Origin: UBA4416 sp040389965
GTDB taxonomy: Bacteria; Bacteroidota; Bacteroidia; B-17B0; Aurantibacillaceae
Assembly (NCBI GenBank): GCA_040389965.1
Contig: JAZJZF010000095.1
Location: 1 to 30,439 of the forward strand
DNA: 30,439 nucleotides
Reading direction: 5' to 3'
Part shown: positions 23,650-30,439 of the stretch, piece by piece
How the letters are laid out: each line of letters begins with the position of its first letter
Numbering within the stretch: position 1 is the stretch's first letter
Notes under the pieces: generated by a model
The model's database searches: none
What the model saw: only the letters and a program-made list of their open reading frames with translations
What the model was told of the DNA's origin: nothing
Made by a program: the position numbers and the translations under genes

Positions 23650-24866
23650 TCAATATGCAGCAGGTCATTTTTGGTAAAGACCCTTACAGGGTATAAGGCC
23701 GCTAAAAAACCTATCAGCATTACTACGCCAAGGATCCAGAGAAAATCGTTCCACTGCATTTGTATAGGGTAGTAAGGAATAACATAACCTTCGTCAAATT
23801 TTACCAAATGAAATTGTTGTTGCAGCACGCACACAAAAAGCCCGATAATAAGACCGCTCACGGCGCCTACACCGGTAATTAAAAAGCCCTCCTGCATAAA
23901 TATATTCTGAATAAATTTTTGATCGGCGCCCAGATTATACAATGTTTTAATGTCTTTTTTCTTTTCAATGATGAGCATGGTGAGAGCGCCAATAATATTA
24001 AAGGTGGCAATAACGAGTATAAACACGAGGATCAGAAACACCCAGAGCTTTTCTGTTTCAAGGGTTTTAAATAAAACGTCGTTTAACTGGTATCTGTTTT
24101 TTACGGTATAATTATCTCCTAAAACGGCCTGTACTTCTTTTTGAATGTTTTCTATATCCTTTCTGTTTTCTACGCCCAGTTCAATAATGGAAACACTTTT
24201 GTCGCAATCAAATAATTGTTGAGCCGCTTTCAAATCAATTAAAAGGTACTTGTAATCAAAATCGTCGTTAAGTGTGAAAACGCCTCCGGGGCTTATAGAG
24301 AGCTTATTAAAAGCATCTTCCGGATCAATACTTTCCACTTTTCCACGGCGGGGCGCATAAATGGAAACGGGAGAAATAAAATCGTGGACATTCACGCCTA
24401 ATTTATTGGCAATTCCTTTTCCAAATACTCCGTAATACTGGCCTTTATATTCGAAACGGTACACACCTTCTACAACAACTGTATCAAAGTGTGTGAGGTT
24501 TTTAAAATTGGCATCCACCCCTTTTACGGTAACCACGGTTTGCTTATCGTCTAATTTAACCAGGGCATTTTCTTCGATGGAATAAGAGATGCCATTAATT
24601 CCTTTTATAGAATGGATCTTTGTTGTAAGCTCATCCAGGTTACTCATGTATTTTGAATGAACTGCTGTTATTTTAAGATCGGGCTCTATAGCGTGGTAAA
24701 GATCGGCCACCACAGAGGTAAGGCCGTTCATGGCTGATAGAATAATAACAAGGGCTGCGGTAGTAATGGCAATAGCAATAATGCTGATCCAGGATATCAC
24801 ATTAATGGCATTATTCGATTTTTTAGAAATTAGATAACGCTTTGCTATGAAAAAGGAAAGATTCAA
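23643..24866 (-). CDS. LolC/LolE-type ABC transporter permease (FtsX/MacB fold)
   Basis: A 407-residue inner-membrane permease. The N-terminal segment FFIAKRYLISKKSNNAINVI and the first helix (about 20-45) are typical of LolC/E proteins, which release lipoproteins from the inner membrane toward LolA. A periplasmic MacB-like domain (about 50-265) is followed by three transmembrane helices near 273-296 (LILVFILVIATFNIIGALTM), 325-347 and 372-395. The ATPase partner (LolD-like) is not in the window. It lies 8 bases after rbfA on the same strand, so the two are very probably co-transcribed. A specific role in lipoprotein release is inferred from the family and not shown by the sequence. Confidence 0.9.
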   Translation of the reverse strand: MNLSFFIAKRYLISKKSNNAINVISWISIIAIAITTAALVIILSAMNGLTSVVADLYHAIEPDLKITAVHSKYMSNLDELTTKIHSIKGINGISYSIEENALVKLDDKQTVVTVKGVDANFKNLTHFDTVVVEGVYRFEYKGQYYGVFGKGIANKLGVNVHDFISPVSIYAPRRGKVESIDPEDAFNKLSISPGGVFTLNDDFDYKYLLIDLKAAQQLFDCDKSVSIIELGVENRKDIENIQKEVQAVLGDNYTVKNRYQLNDVLFKTLETEKLWVFLILVFILVIATFNIIGALTMLIIEKKKDIKTLYNLGADQKFIQNIFMQEGFLITGVGAVSGLIIGLFVCVLQQQFHLVKFDEGYVIPYYPIQMQWNDFLWILGVVMLIGFLAALYPVRVFTKNDLLHIDK

Positions 24867-24874
24867 TGATAAGC

Positions 24875-25219
24875 TTAAATAGGTTTATCAAATAACTTGT
24901 TTATTTTTTCGGCGTAGTCGTAGGAATCATCAATGAAAAAAGACAGTTCCGGCACCACGCGCACTTGCTTACCAATTAAATTCCCTAATATTTTACGGAT
25001 ATGAACTTTTTGATCGTTGATGGATTTATAGATTTCATTTGCATCCTTATTTGCCATAATGCTTACATAGGCTTTTGCAGAGCTTAAATCGGAGCTTACA
25101 CGCACAACCGTAACGGTAATAAACGCTCCGTCGAACATTGTTTTTGCATGAGACCGGAAGATCTCAGCCAACTCTTTTTGCAATAATTTTGAAACCTTAC
25201 TTTGCCTTACACTTTCCAT
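24875..25219 (-). CDS. rbfA: 30S ribosome-binding factor A
   Basis: A small KH-domain protein of 114 residues that assists maturation of the 30S subunit and is needed at low temperature. Start SVRQSKVSKLLQKELAEIF, a central VTVVRVSSDLSSAKAYVSI and the end VVPELSFFIDDSYDYAEKIN are the family signatures. The length is normal. It sits between cyanophycin synthetase (39 bases upstream) and the LolC/E-type permease (8 bases downstream), all on the minus strand. Confidence 0.96.
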   Translation of the reverse strand: MESVRQSKVSKLLQKELAEIFRSHAKTMFDGAFITVTVVRVSSDLSSAKAYVSIMANKDANEIYKSINDQKVHIRKILGNLIGKQVRVVPELSFFIDDSYDYAEKINKLFDKPI

Positions 25220-25258
25220 TTTACAAAAGTAATGATTTAGAATTTAAAACTGCAGTAA

Positions 25259-27874
25259 TTAAGCATCGACTTCCTTATCCAAATGTTGCTGTACTACTTC
25301 GATGGCATTTGTAATCACATCGCTTAAAGCAGTAATAAATGTCCCTTCTCTGGCAATGCTAATGGCATGTTTAATGGCATCGGTTTCTTTACTGATGATC
25401 TCATAAGTTACCGTTTTATCCTGCGATTTAATGCCTTGCAGGATCAGGTTAATGATCTCTTCTTCTGTTCGGCCGCGTAAATGTTTTTCCTGCCTGATGA
25501 TAATGTGATCGAACATACGGGCTGCAATAGCGGCACATTCTATAATATCGCTATCCCGGCGATCGCCTACACCGGCTATAATACCTATTTTGTGGGTTGA
25601 ATTAACACTTTGTAAAAAATCTTCTATACCCATATATCCCGAAGGATTATGAGCAAAATCGATCATGACTTTGAAATTCTTAAAGGTGAAAATATTCATG
25701 CGGCCCGGTGTTTGTGCCGCGCTCGGAATAAATGTTTCTAAAGGTGATTTAATGTCTTCTGTTTTAAAGCCCCATAAATAACTTGCCAGGGTTGCTGCCA
25801 ATACATTGGCGATCATAAATTTGGCTTTTCCGCCCATGGTCAAAGGAATAACGCTGGCTTTTTCAACCCTCATTTTCCAATCGCCTTTTTTAATGGTCAC
25901 AAATCCGCTTTCGTAAATAGCGGCAATGCCACCTTTGCGGCAATGGTTTACGACGACATCGCAATGTTCATTCATACTAAAATAGGCCACGTTGCAATTC
26001 AATGTTTTGGCTATTTCCACGCAATGCTTGTCTTCTGCATTTAGCACTGCCCAACCATCTTTTTTAATGCTTCTTACAACCACACTTTTTACTTTGGCTA
26101 GGTCATGCAGATCGTGTATATCGCTTATTCCTAAGTGGTCTTCCTGTATATTGGTAATGATTCCAATATCGCAACGGCTAAATCCTAAACCTGAACGCAG
26201 GATTCCGCCACGGGCTGTTTCCAGTACGGCAAACTCTACTGTAGGGTCTTTTAAAATAAACTCGGCACTCAAAGGCCCTGTAGTATCGCCTTTTTCGAGC
26301 ATATGGTTTTGTACATAAATACCATCGCTGGTAGTAAAGCCAACTTTATAACCGTTGTTTTTTACAATATGAGCAATCAGGCGGGTAGTGGTTGTTTTAC
26401 CGTTTGTGCCTGTTACAGCAATGATCGGAATGCGGGAAGGTTTTCCGGGAGGATATAACATATCAATTACCGGAGACGCTACGTTGCGCGCTAATCCTTC
26501 GCTAGGAGCCAAGTGCATTCTGAAACCGGGAGCGGCATTTACTTCTAAAATAACACCGCCTGTTTCTTTTAAAGGCTGCGTTAAATTTTTTGCCATAATA
26601 TCAATACCGCACACATCAAGTCCTATAACCCTTGAAATACGTTCTGCCAGGAAAACATTTTCAGGATGGATCATATCGGTAATATCGATAGAGGTTCCGC
26701 CTGTACTTAAATTGGCAGTTGATTTTAAATAAACAATTTCGTCTTTACCGGGAACAGTTTCAAGGGTATAAGCCTTTTTGGCTAAGAGGTCGGTAGTATC
26801 TCTGTCAACAGTTATTTCGGTTAATACATTTTCGTGGCCATAACCCCGGCGCGGATCTCTATTGGTTTCTTCAATTAATTGTGCAATGGTTTGTGCACCG
26901 TCTCCCACAACATTAGCAGGAACGCGCTGTGCGGCGGCTACCATTTTATTATCAATCACCAGAATTCTGAAATCGTGGCCGGTAATAAATTTTTCAACGA
27001 TTACCCTGCGGCCGTATTTTTTAGCAAATTCCATTCCTGCTAAAGCATCTTCCCAGCTGTTAACGTTTATAGACGCACCTTTCCCATGATTACCGTCTAA
27101 CGGTTTAAGTACTATCGGGTAACCAATGCGGTCAATGGTAGCTTTTAAATCTTCATCATCTACACATATATCGCCTTTGGCTACCGGAATAGCGGCATCG
27201 CTTAAAATCTTTTTAGTTTGTTCTTTATTACAGGCAAGGTCAACGGCAATATTGCTTGTTTTGCAGGTAATAGTAGCCTGAAAACGCATTTGATTGATAC
27301 CATAACCTAATTGAACCAATGAGTTTGTTCCTAAACGAATCCATGGTATATCGCGTGCTACGGCTTCATCTACAATACTTCCGGTACTTGGCCCGAGTCG
27401 TACATCTTCGCGGATCTCACGCATTTTTTTAAGATCTGCCTGCAGGTCATAATCAACTCCTTTAATAAGGGCTTCTGCTATGTTTACCGCACTTTCTGCA
27501 GCAAACATACCTACTTTTTCTTCTATATAACTAAATACAACGTTATAGGTTCCGGGTGTTTTGGTTTCGCGGGTTCTGCCAAAGCCGGTTTCCATGCCTG
27601 CCAGGCTTTGTGTTTCGAGTGCAATGTGTTCAATCACATGTCCCATCCATGTTCCACGTTCTATACGATGAAAAAAACCTCCTTTTACTTCTTCCGAGCA
27701 ACGGTGTTCGATCATGGTAGGGAACATGGCTTCAATTCTTTCTCTGAATCCCGGAATTTTGTTGGTAGGCAATTGCTCCATCTCTTCAAGGTCTAAGCGC
27801 ATTTGAATTAATTTTTTGCGATTAACGCTCCAGATGTTTGGTCCGCGTAGGGCTTGAATGTTGAGGATTTTCAT
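25259..27874 (-). CDS. cphA: cyanophycin synthetase
   Basis: Polymerises aspartate and arginine into multi-L-arginyl-poly-L-aspartate (cyanophycin), a nitrogen and carbon store, using ATP. The 871 residues match the usual CphA1 length. Domains in order: the N-terminal domain (1-200, opening MKILNIQALRGPNIWSVNRK), an ATP-grasp ligase (about 210-470, with YPIVLKPLDGNHGKG and GVILEVNAAPGFRMH), and a Mur-ligase-like domain (about 485-871, with the P-loop GTNGKTTTTRLI near 488 and DFAHNPSGY). The cyanophycinase gene (cphB) that often accompanies it is not in the window. It is followed by rbfA and the permease. An alternative would be a related peptide ligase, but the full-length match to CphA makes that unlikely. 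Confidence 0.95.
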   Translation of the reverse strand: MKILNIQALRGPNIWSVNRKKLIQMRLDLEEMEQLPTNKIPGFRERIEAMFPTMIEHRCSEEVKGGFFHRIERGTWMGHVIEHIALETQSLAGMETGFGRTRETKTPGTYNVVFSYIEEKVGMFAAESAVNIAEALIKGVDYDLQADLKKMREIREDVRLGPSTGSIVDEAVARDIPWIRLGTNSLVQLGYGINQMRFQATITCKTSNIAVDLACNKEQTKKILSDAAIPVAKGDICVDDEDLKATIDRIGYPIVLKPLDGNHGKGASINVNSWEDALAGMEFAKKYGRRVIVEKFITGHDFRILVIDNKMVAAAQRVPANVVGDGAQTIAQLIEETNRDPRRGYGHENVLTEITVDRDTTDLLAKKAYTLETVPGKDEIVYLKSTANLSTGGTSIDITDMIHPENVFLAERISRVIGLDVCGIDIMAKNLTQPLKETGGVILEVNAAPGFRMHLAPSEGLARNVASPVIDMLYPPGKPSRIPIIAVTGTNGKTTTTRLIAHIVKNNGYKVGFTTSDGIYVQNHMLEKGDTTGPLSAEFILKDPTVEFAVLETARGGILRSGLGFSRCDIGIITNIQEDHLGISDIHDLHDLAKVKSVVVRSIKKDGWAVLNAEDKHCVEIAKTLNCNVAYFSMNEHCDVVVNHCRKGGIAAIYESGFVTIKKGDWKMRVEKASVIPLTMGGKAKFMIANVLAATLASYLWGFKTEDIKSPLETFIPSAAQTPGRMNIFTFKNFKVMIDFAHNPSGYMGIEDFLQSVNSTHKIGIIAGVGDRRDSDIIECAAIAARMFDHIIIRQEKHLRGRTEEEIINLILQGIKSQDKTVTYEIISKETDAIKHAISIAREGTFITALSDVITNAIEVVQQHLDKEVDA

Positions 27875-28158
27875 ATAATAATACTTTAGGAATAAGGATA
27901 GTAAATAGCTTATTAACTATTTGAACTAAATATAAGAGAAAAAAAATAAAAATAAAAGGGATTGAAAAATTTAACGTGTAATTAAATTGAGCGATGCCCG
28001 CAGTAATTGTCTAAAATCCTATCTAAACCAGTGTTTCAGCCGATATACACGCTCCATTTTCGTATATATAGCATTTTATTTCACTTTAGTTTTTTCCCAT
28101 CTTTCATAGCTAAAAACAGAAAGGGCATCTTTTCTCACATGTTAACGGGTTTCATTTA

Positions 28159-28177
28159 TTGCTACAGATCGTAGCAA
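28159..28177. repeat. inverted repeat TTGCTAC-N5-GTAGCAA, possible operator
   Basis: A perfect 7-bp inverted repeat with a 5-base spacer, 36 bases upstream of the -7 candidate at 28214-28221. Its position and size would fit a dimeric regulator or activator site. Confidence 0.4.
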
Positions 28178-28213
28178 AACCGGCAAATACTTTTATTTGG
28201 AAATTTTACGGGT

Positions 28214-28221
28214 TATGTTTG
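28214..28221 (+). promoter_or_regulatory. candidate -7 promoter element TATGTTTG
   Basis: Matches TANNTTTG, 21 bases before the ATG at 28243; a TTTG at 28196-28199 may be the -33 element, though the gap is short. Its position inside the longer TTG-started frame supports the downstream start. Confidence 0.5.
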
Positions 28222-28242
28222 TATAACAGATCGAGATTAATT

Positions 28243-28599
28243 ATGGTAAACCTGAAACTGGTCGCTTACGAAGAAACCCCCGAGTTTGCAAAACTTGGAC
28301 TTACCCGCGTTGATGAACAGCAGCTGCAAAAACTTATTGGTGAAGATTACACGCATTTTGTGTTGGAAAACATCACTCATACCGATGGACAACATTTATA
28401 TTTTCAGCTGGTCTTTTATAAAACGGAAGCAAATGCCTTACTCTATTATGGGCTCATTAACAAAAACGATGGCGACTGTCTCGTGGGTAGCCTCGACGAT
28501 GACATTATCCGATACATTGCCACAGAACCAGAGGTGAAAGCTTTTTATAAGGCCCGTATCAAACAAAGGGTTCTTACCAGGTTCATTGATAGACTTTAA
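28243..28599 (+). CDS. hypothetical protein (118 aa)
   Basis: Unrecognised soluble protein, starting MVNLKLVAYEETPEFAKLGL and ending VLTRFIDRL. It alternates beta-strand-like and helical segments and is mildly acidic (GLINKNDGDCLVGSLDDDII). I chose ATG 28243 because a -7 promoter element lies 21 bases before it; the frame stays open upstream to a TTG at 28159, but that extension would overlap the promoter and an inverted repeat. It is divergent from cphA and converges on the metallo-beta-lactamase gene. No function is proposed. Confidence 0.6.
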   Translation: MVNLKLVAYEETPEFAKLGLTRVDEQQLQKLIGEDYTHFVLENITHTDGQHLYFQLVFYKTEANALLYYGLINKNDGDCLVGSLDDDIIRYIATEPEVKAFYKARIKQRVLTRFIDRL

Positions 28600-28610
28600 A
28601 TTTTTAAAGT
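28593..28610. terminator. AT-only hairpin between convergent genes
   Basis: ACTTTAAA and TTTAAAGT with a 2-base centre, spanning the stop of the small orphan gene. Weak pairing, so a terminator role is uncertain. Confidence 0.25.
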
Positions 28611-28617
28611 ATTGATG

Positions 28618-29442
28618 TTAACAACTGTCTGGTTTAAAGAGTTTAATAGTGTAGTCGAATAATTCTGTTCTGCCCCATTGGCCATGCCCCGGAATTACCA
28701 CTTTTGCCGAAGGATATTTTTGTCTGAGTTTGGTTACACTTTCTGACCACTTGCCGGTGTTGGCATCTCCTAAATAGCCCTTTGTCGCATCCAATTCTTT
28801 TATTAAGCATCCACCAAAAATCGCACTGTCTTCGGGAAAATACCCTACGATATTATCTTTTGTATGGCCTTCTCCAAAAAACTTTGCGTATACTTTTTTG
28901 TCACCAATAGTTAAGGTCAGGCTATCATTAAATCCTTTTATAGCTTTAGAATATTTTTCTCCTTCGGTTTTTAGTAATGCTATCGTTTTAGTTGATGCGT
29001 AAATGGGAATGTTACATTGGTTAAAAGCTTCTAAGCCACCTACACAGTCTTTGTGAAAATGTGTGGGAATGATTGCCTTTATATTACATTTAAGTTTTTT
29101 AGTAAGGTATTCTATTAATTCCAATGAACTTTTGTCGTCTGTAGGCGTGTCAAAAATAATGGCTTCATTTTCGTTTACAACGATCATACCATTGCAGCCA
29201 ACTTTTCCGTAATCATCTGTATTTAAAAAAGAGGTGTGTTCATACACGTGATTCGAGAGTTTCAGGATACTTAGATCTTCGGTTTTATAAACCAAACTAT
29301 CAGTTAAAGAATCAGTGGATGCCAGGGGTTTAATGTTTTCGGTCGTTTGGTTTTGGTTTGTTGATGACCCGTTGCAGGAAACAAGTGTTATTCCCGCTAT
29401 TATGTAAAATCCTAAAAGGTATTTTGTCATTGTTGTTATCAC
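28618..29442 (-). CDS. subclass B1 metallo-beta-lactamase, lipoprotein form
   Basis: A zinc hydrolase expected to open beta-lactam rings. All six B1 zinc ligands are visible: HFHKD gives H128, H130 and D132, then H193 in GEGHTKDN, C212 in GGCLIK and H253 in IPGHGQ. The Lys after the zinc-binding Cys (K215) and the Asn in GDANTGKW match the substrate-binding residues of B1 enzymes (Lys224 and Asn233 in standard numbering). Residues 1-23 form a lipoprotein signal (ITLVSC, Cys23), so it is likely anchored in a membrane, followed by a Ser/Thr/Asn-rich linker. An alternative start is the ATG at 29430. The length of 274 is slightly above the usual 250. Activity on any given drug cannot be read from the sequence. 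Confidence 0.88.
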   Translation of the reverse strand: MITTMTKYLLGFYIIAGITLVSCNGSSTNQNQTTENIKPLASTDSLTDSLVYKTEDLSILKLSNHVYEHTSFLNTDDYGKVGCNGMIVVNENEAIIFDTPTDDKSSLELIEYLTKKLKCNIKAIIPTHFHKDCVGGLEAFNQCNIPIYASTKTIALLKTEGEKYSKAIKGFNDSLTLTIGDKKVYAKFFGEGHTKDNIVGYFPEDSAIFGGCLIKELDATKGYLGDANTGKWSESVTKLRQKYPSAKVVIPGHGQWGRTELFDYTIKLFKPDSC

Positions 29443-29482
29443 TTTTGTGAGAAGAAAATGGAGGAGTGTTAATTTTTTTGAG

Positions 29483-29503
29483 ATTCTGAAACACGTTCAG
29501 AAT
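29483..29503. repeat. intergenic palindrome, REP-like
   Basis: ATTCTGAA and TTCAGAAT, a perfect 8-bp inverted repeat with loop ACACG, in the 100-base gap between the metallo-beta-lactamase and the flavoprotein genes. The surrounding GATTCTGAAAC..GTTCAGAATGAC resembles a dispersed palindrome that I recall from several Bacteroidota genomes. It has no T-run after it on the minus strand, so it is not a standard terminator for the flavoprotein gene. Confidence 0.5.
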
Positions 29504-29542
29504 GACCAATAGATAATATGTTATAGCATCATCATTCTTCTA

Positions 29543-30439
29543 TCACACCAAGGTCTCTACCGGCGTGCAAGTACCATTCTCGCACACATAGCATTTTAGC
29601 TTGTCTTTAAATATAGATGATTTATAGATGGATTTTCCAAGTAACATTCTTAAACATTCCTGCACACCTTCAATGATACTGGGGTGCGGATGCATCATAT
29701 CTGCCAGTTCACGAATTCCCTGATTTGTATGTATCAAATACGCAACGGCTTGTATAGCAGAACTGGCGTGTTCTCCAACGGCTCTCATACCTAAAATGCG
29801 CATACCGTTATCGTTTGTCACAATTATTTTAAAGAAGCCTTTTGTTTTGCGCATGGCAATAGCACGGGCATTGGTGCTATAATCGAGTTTTACAACTTTG
29901 TGCGCTAATCCTTTTTTGTTACAGTCCTGTTCGCTCATACCAACGCTGGCTACTTCGGGGTTGAGAAACATAATGGTAGAAATATTCTGATACGACAAAG
30001 GTTTTACAGTAGGTCCAAACATCCTTACAACAGCATGCCTGGCTTCACGCTCACCCACATTTACCAAAGCCATTTCGGTGGTAACATCGCCGGCAACATA
30101 AATATTAGAAATATTGGTTTGTGTATCGTCATCCCAGATGCTGCCTCTGTCGTTTAGTTTAATACCAACAGCATCCAGGCCAAGGTTCTCTACATTAGGA
30201 ACTCTCCCTACCGATATTAATGCTTTATCTACATTAATGGTTTCGGTAGTACCGTTAGCGTATTCCAGTTCGTATTCAACCTTATCGTTTTTAATGTCCA
30301 TACGTTTTAAGGTAGCTCCATGATGAATGATAGCGCCTTGTTTAATTAAACTGTCGCTTACTACTTCTGCTACGTCGGCATCTTCGAATGGTAAAATGCG
30401 ATCGGCTTTATCTATTAAATATACTTTTGTGTTTGCAAG
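29543..30439 (-). CDS. dihydrolipoyl-dehydrogenase-like flavoprotein, 5' part missing
   Basis: A pyridine-nucleotide-disulfide oxidoreductase, cut at its N-terminal side by the window edge; about 298 residues are visible. The frame is open from 30439 and shows part of the NAD-binding domain (VYLIDKADRILPFEDADVA), then ALISVGRVPN, the FAD-binding GDVTTEMALVNVGEREARHAV, and the dimerisation domain with PEVASVGMSEQD and the active-site pattern HPHPSIIEGVQE, in which the His and Glu of dihydrolipoyl dehydrogenases are kept. The FAD-binding N-terminus and redox-active CxxxxC are outside the window. The C-terminus has an extra KCYVCENGTCTPVETLV tail with three cysteines. It may be an E3 subunit or a related reductase; no 2-oxo acid dehydrogenase genes are in view. 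Confidence 0.87.
   Translation of the reverse strand, partial: LANTKVYLIDKADRILPFEDADVAEVVSDSLIKQGAIIHHGATLKRMDIKNDKVEYELEYANGTTETINVDKALISVGRVPNVENLGLDAVGIKLNDRGSIWDDDTQTNISNIYVAGDVTTEMALVNVGEREARHAVVRMFGPTVKPLSYQNISTIMFLNPEVASVGMSEQDCNKKGLAHKVVKLDYSTNARAIAMRKTKGFFKIIVTNDNGMRILGMRAVGEHASSAIQAVAYLIHTNQGIRELADMMHPHPSIIEGVQECLRMLLGKSIYKSSIFKDKLKCYVCENGTCTPVETLV

Larger units (their letters stand above)
27875..28242. other. divergent intergenic region between cphA and the small orphan gene
   Basis: An AT-rich region with an A-run near 27938-27956 (a T-run on the cphA strand), a partial -7-like TATATTTA on the minus strand about 55 bases before the cphA ATG, a 7-bp inverted repeat at 28159-28177 and a -7 candidate at 28214-28221 for the plus-strand gene. 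No coding frame with support was seen. Confidence 0.5.

Noticed and set aside
28159..28242. TTG start at 28159 for the small orphan protein
   Set aside because: It would place a -7 promoter element and an inverted repeat inside the coding region; ATG 28243 fits better.
28618..29442. Idea that the metallo-beta-lactamase lies on a resistance island
   Set aside because: No integrase, transposase, integron site or other resistance gene was seen in the visible neighbourhood.

Overview
The window reads as a chromosomal piece of a low-GC member of the Bacteroidota. Evidence: type IX secretion (T9SS) sorting domains of both type A and type B, a PorP/SprF family protein, TANNTTTG-type -7 promoter elements in front of many genes, absence of obvious Shine-Dalgarno sequences, and several enzymes in forms usual for this phylum. 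Genus or family cannot be decided from the window alone. No tRNA, rRNA, CRISPR array, transposase, integrase or phage gene was seen.

Layout. 1-2300: a small lysine-rich protein, a stand-alone NAD(P)H-hydrate dehydratase (nnrD), an orphan T9SS sorting domain that looks like a gene remnant, and a secreted PEBP/YbhB protein. 2400-8900, plus strand: a bestrophin-like channel, a cupin protein with an anti-sigma-like N-terminus, a DbpA-like DEFD-box RNA helicase, a TPR/SpoIIE phosphatase and an RhlE-type DEAD-box helicase with a long structured leader. 8929-14045, minus strand: a compact cluster of a small HTH protein, a fibre-like exported protein, a 1062-residue T9SS-exported serine hydrolase and a probable lipoprotein; the last two overlap by one base. 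14399-22539, minus strand: two giant T9SS type B adhesins followed by their probable outer-membrane anchor PorP/SprF. 22768-28599: CvfB, a LolC/E-type permease, RbfA, cyanophycin synthetase and a small orphan protein. 28618-30439: a lipoprotein-type subclass B1 metallo-beta-lactamase and the 3' part of a dihydrolipoyl-dehydrogenase-like flavoprotein with a cysteine tail, cut by the window edge.

The most striking signal is in the adhesin operon. The two adhesins have unrelated N-terminal heads but share a 1715-bp segment (15673-17387 and 19061-20775) in which I found no base difference, while the homologous 187 bp that finish the two genes differ at about 17 percent of positions. That pattern points to recent gene conversion or cassette exchange in the stalk and C-terminal region, with one SprF-like anchor gene downstream serving both. 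Other points: a perfect 16-bp inverted repeat inside the signal-peptide codons of the lipoprotein at 9543-9579, a leader with a ten-codon open frame and a hairpin in front of rhlE, and several intergenic palindromes that could be operators or repeat elements.
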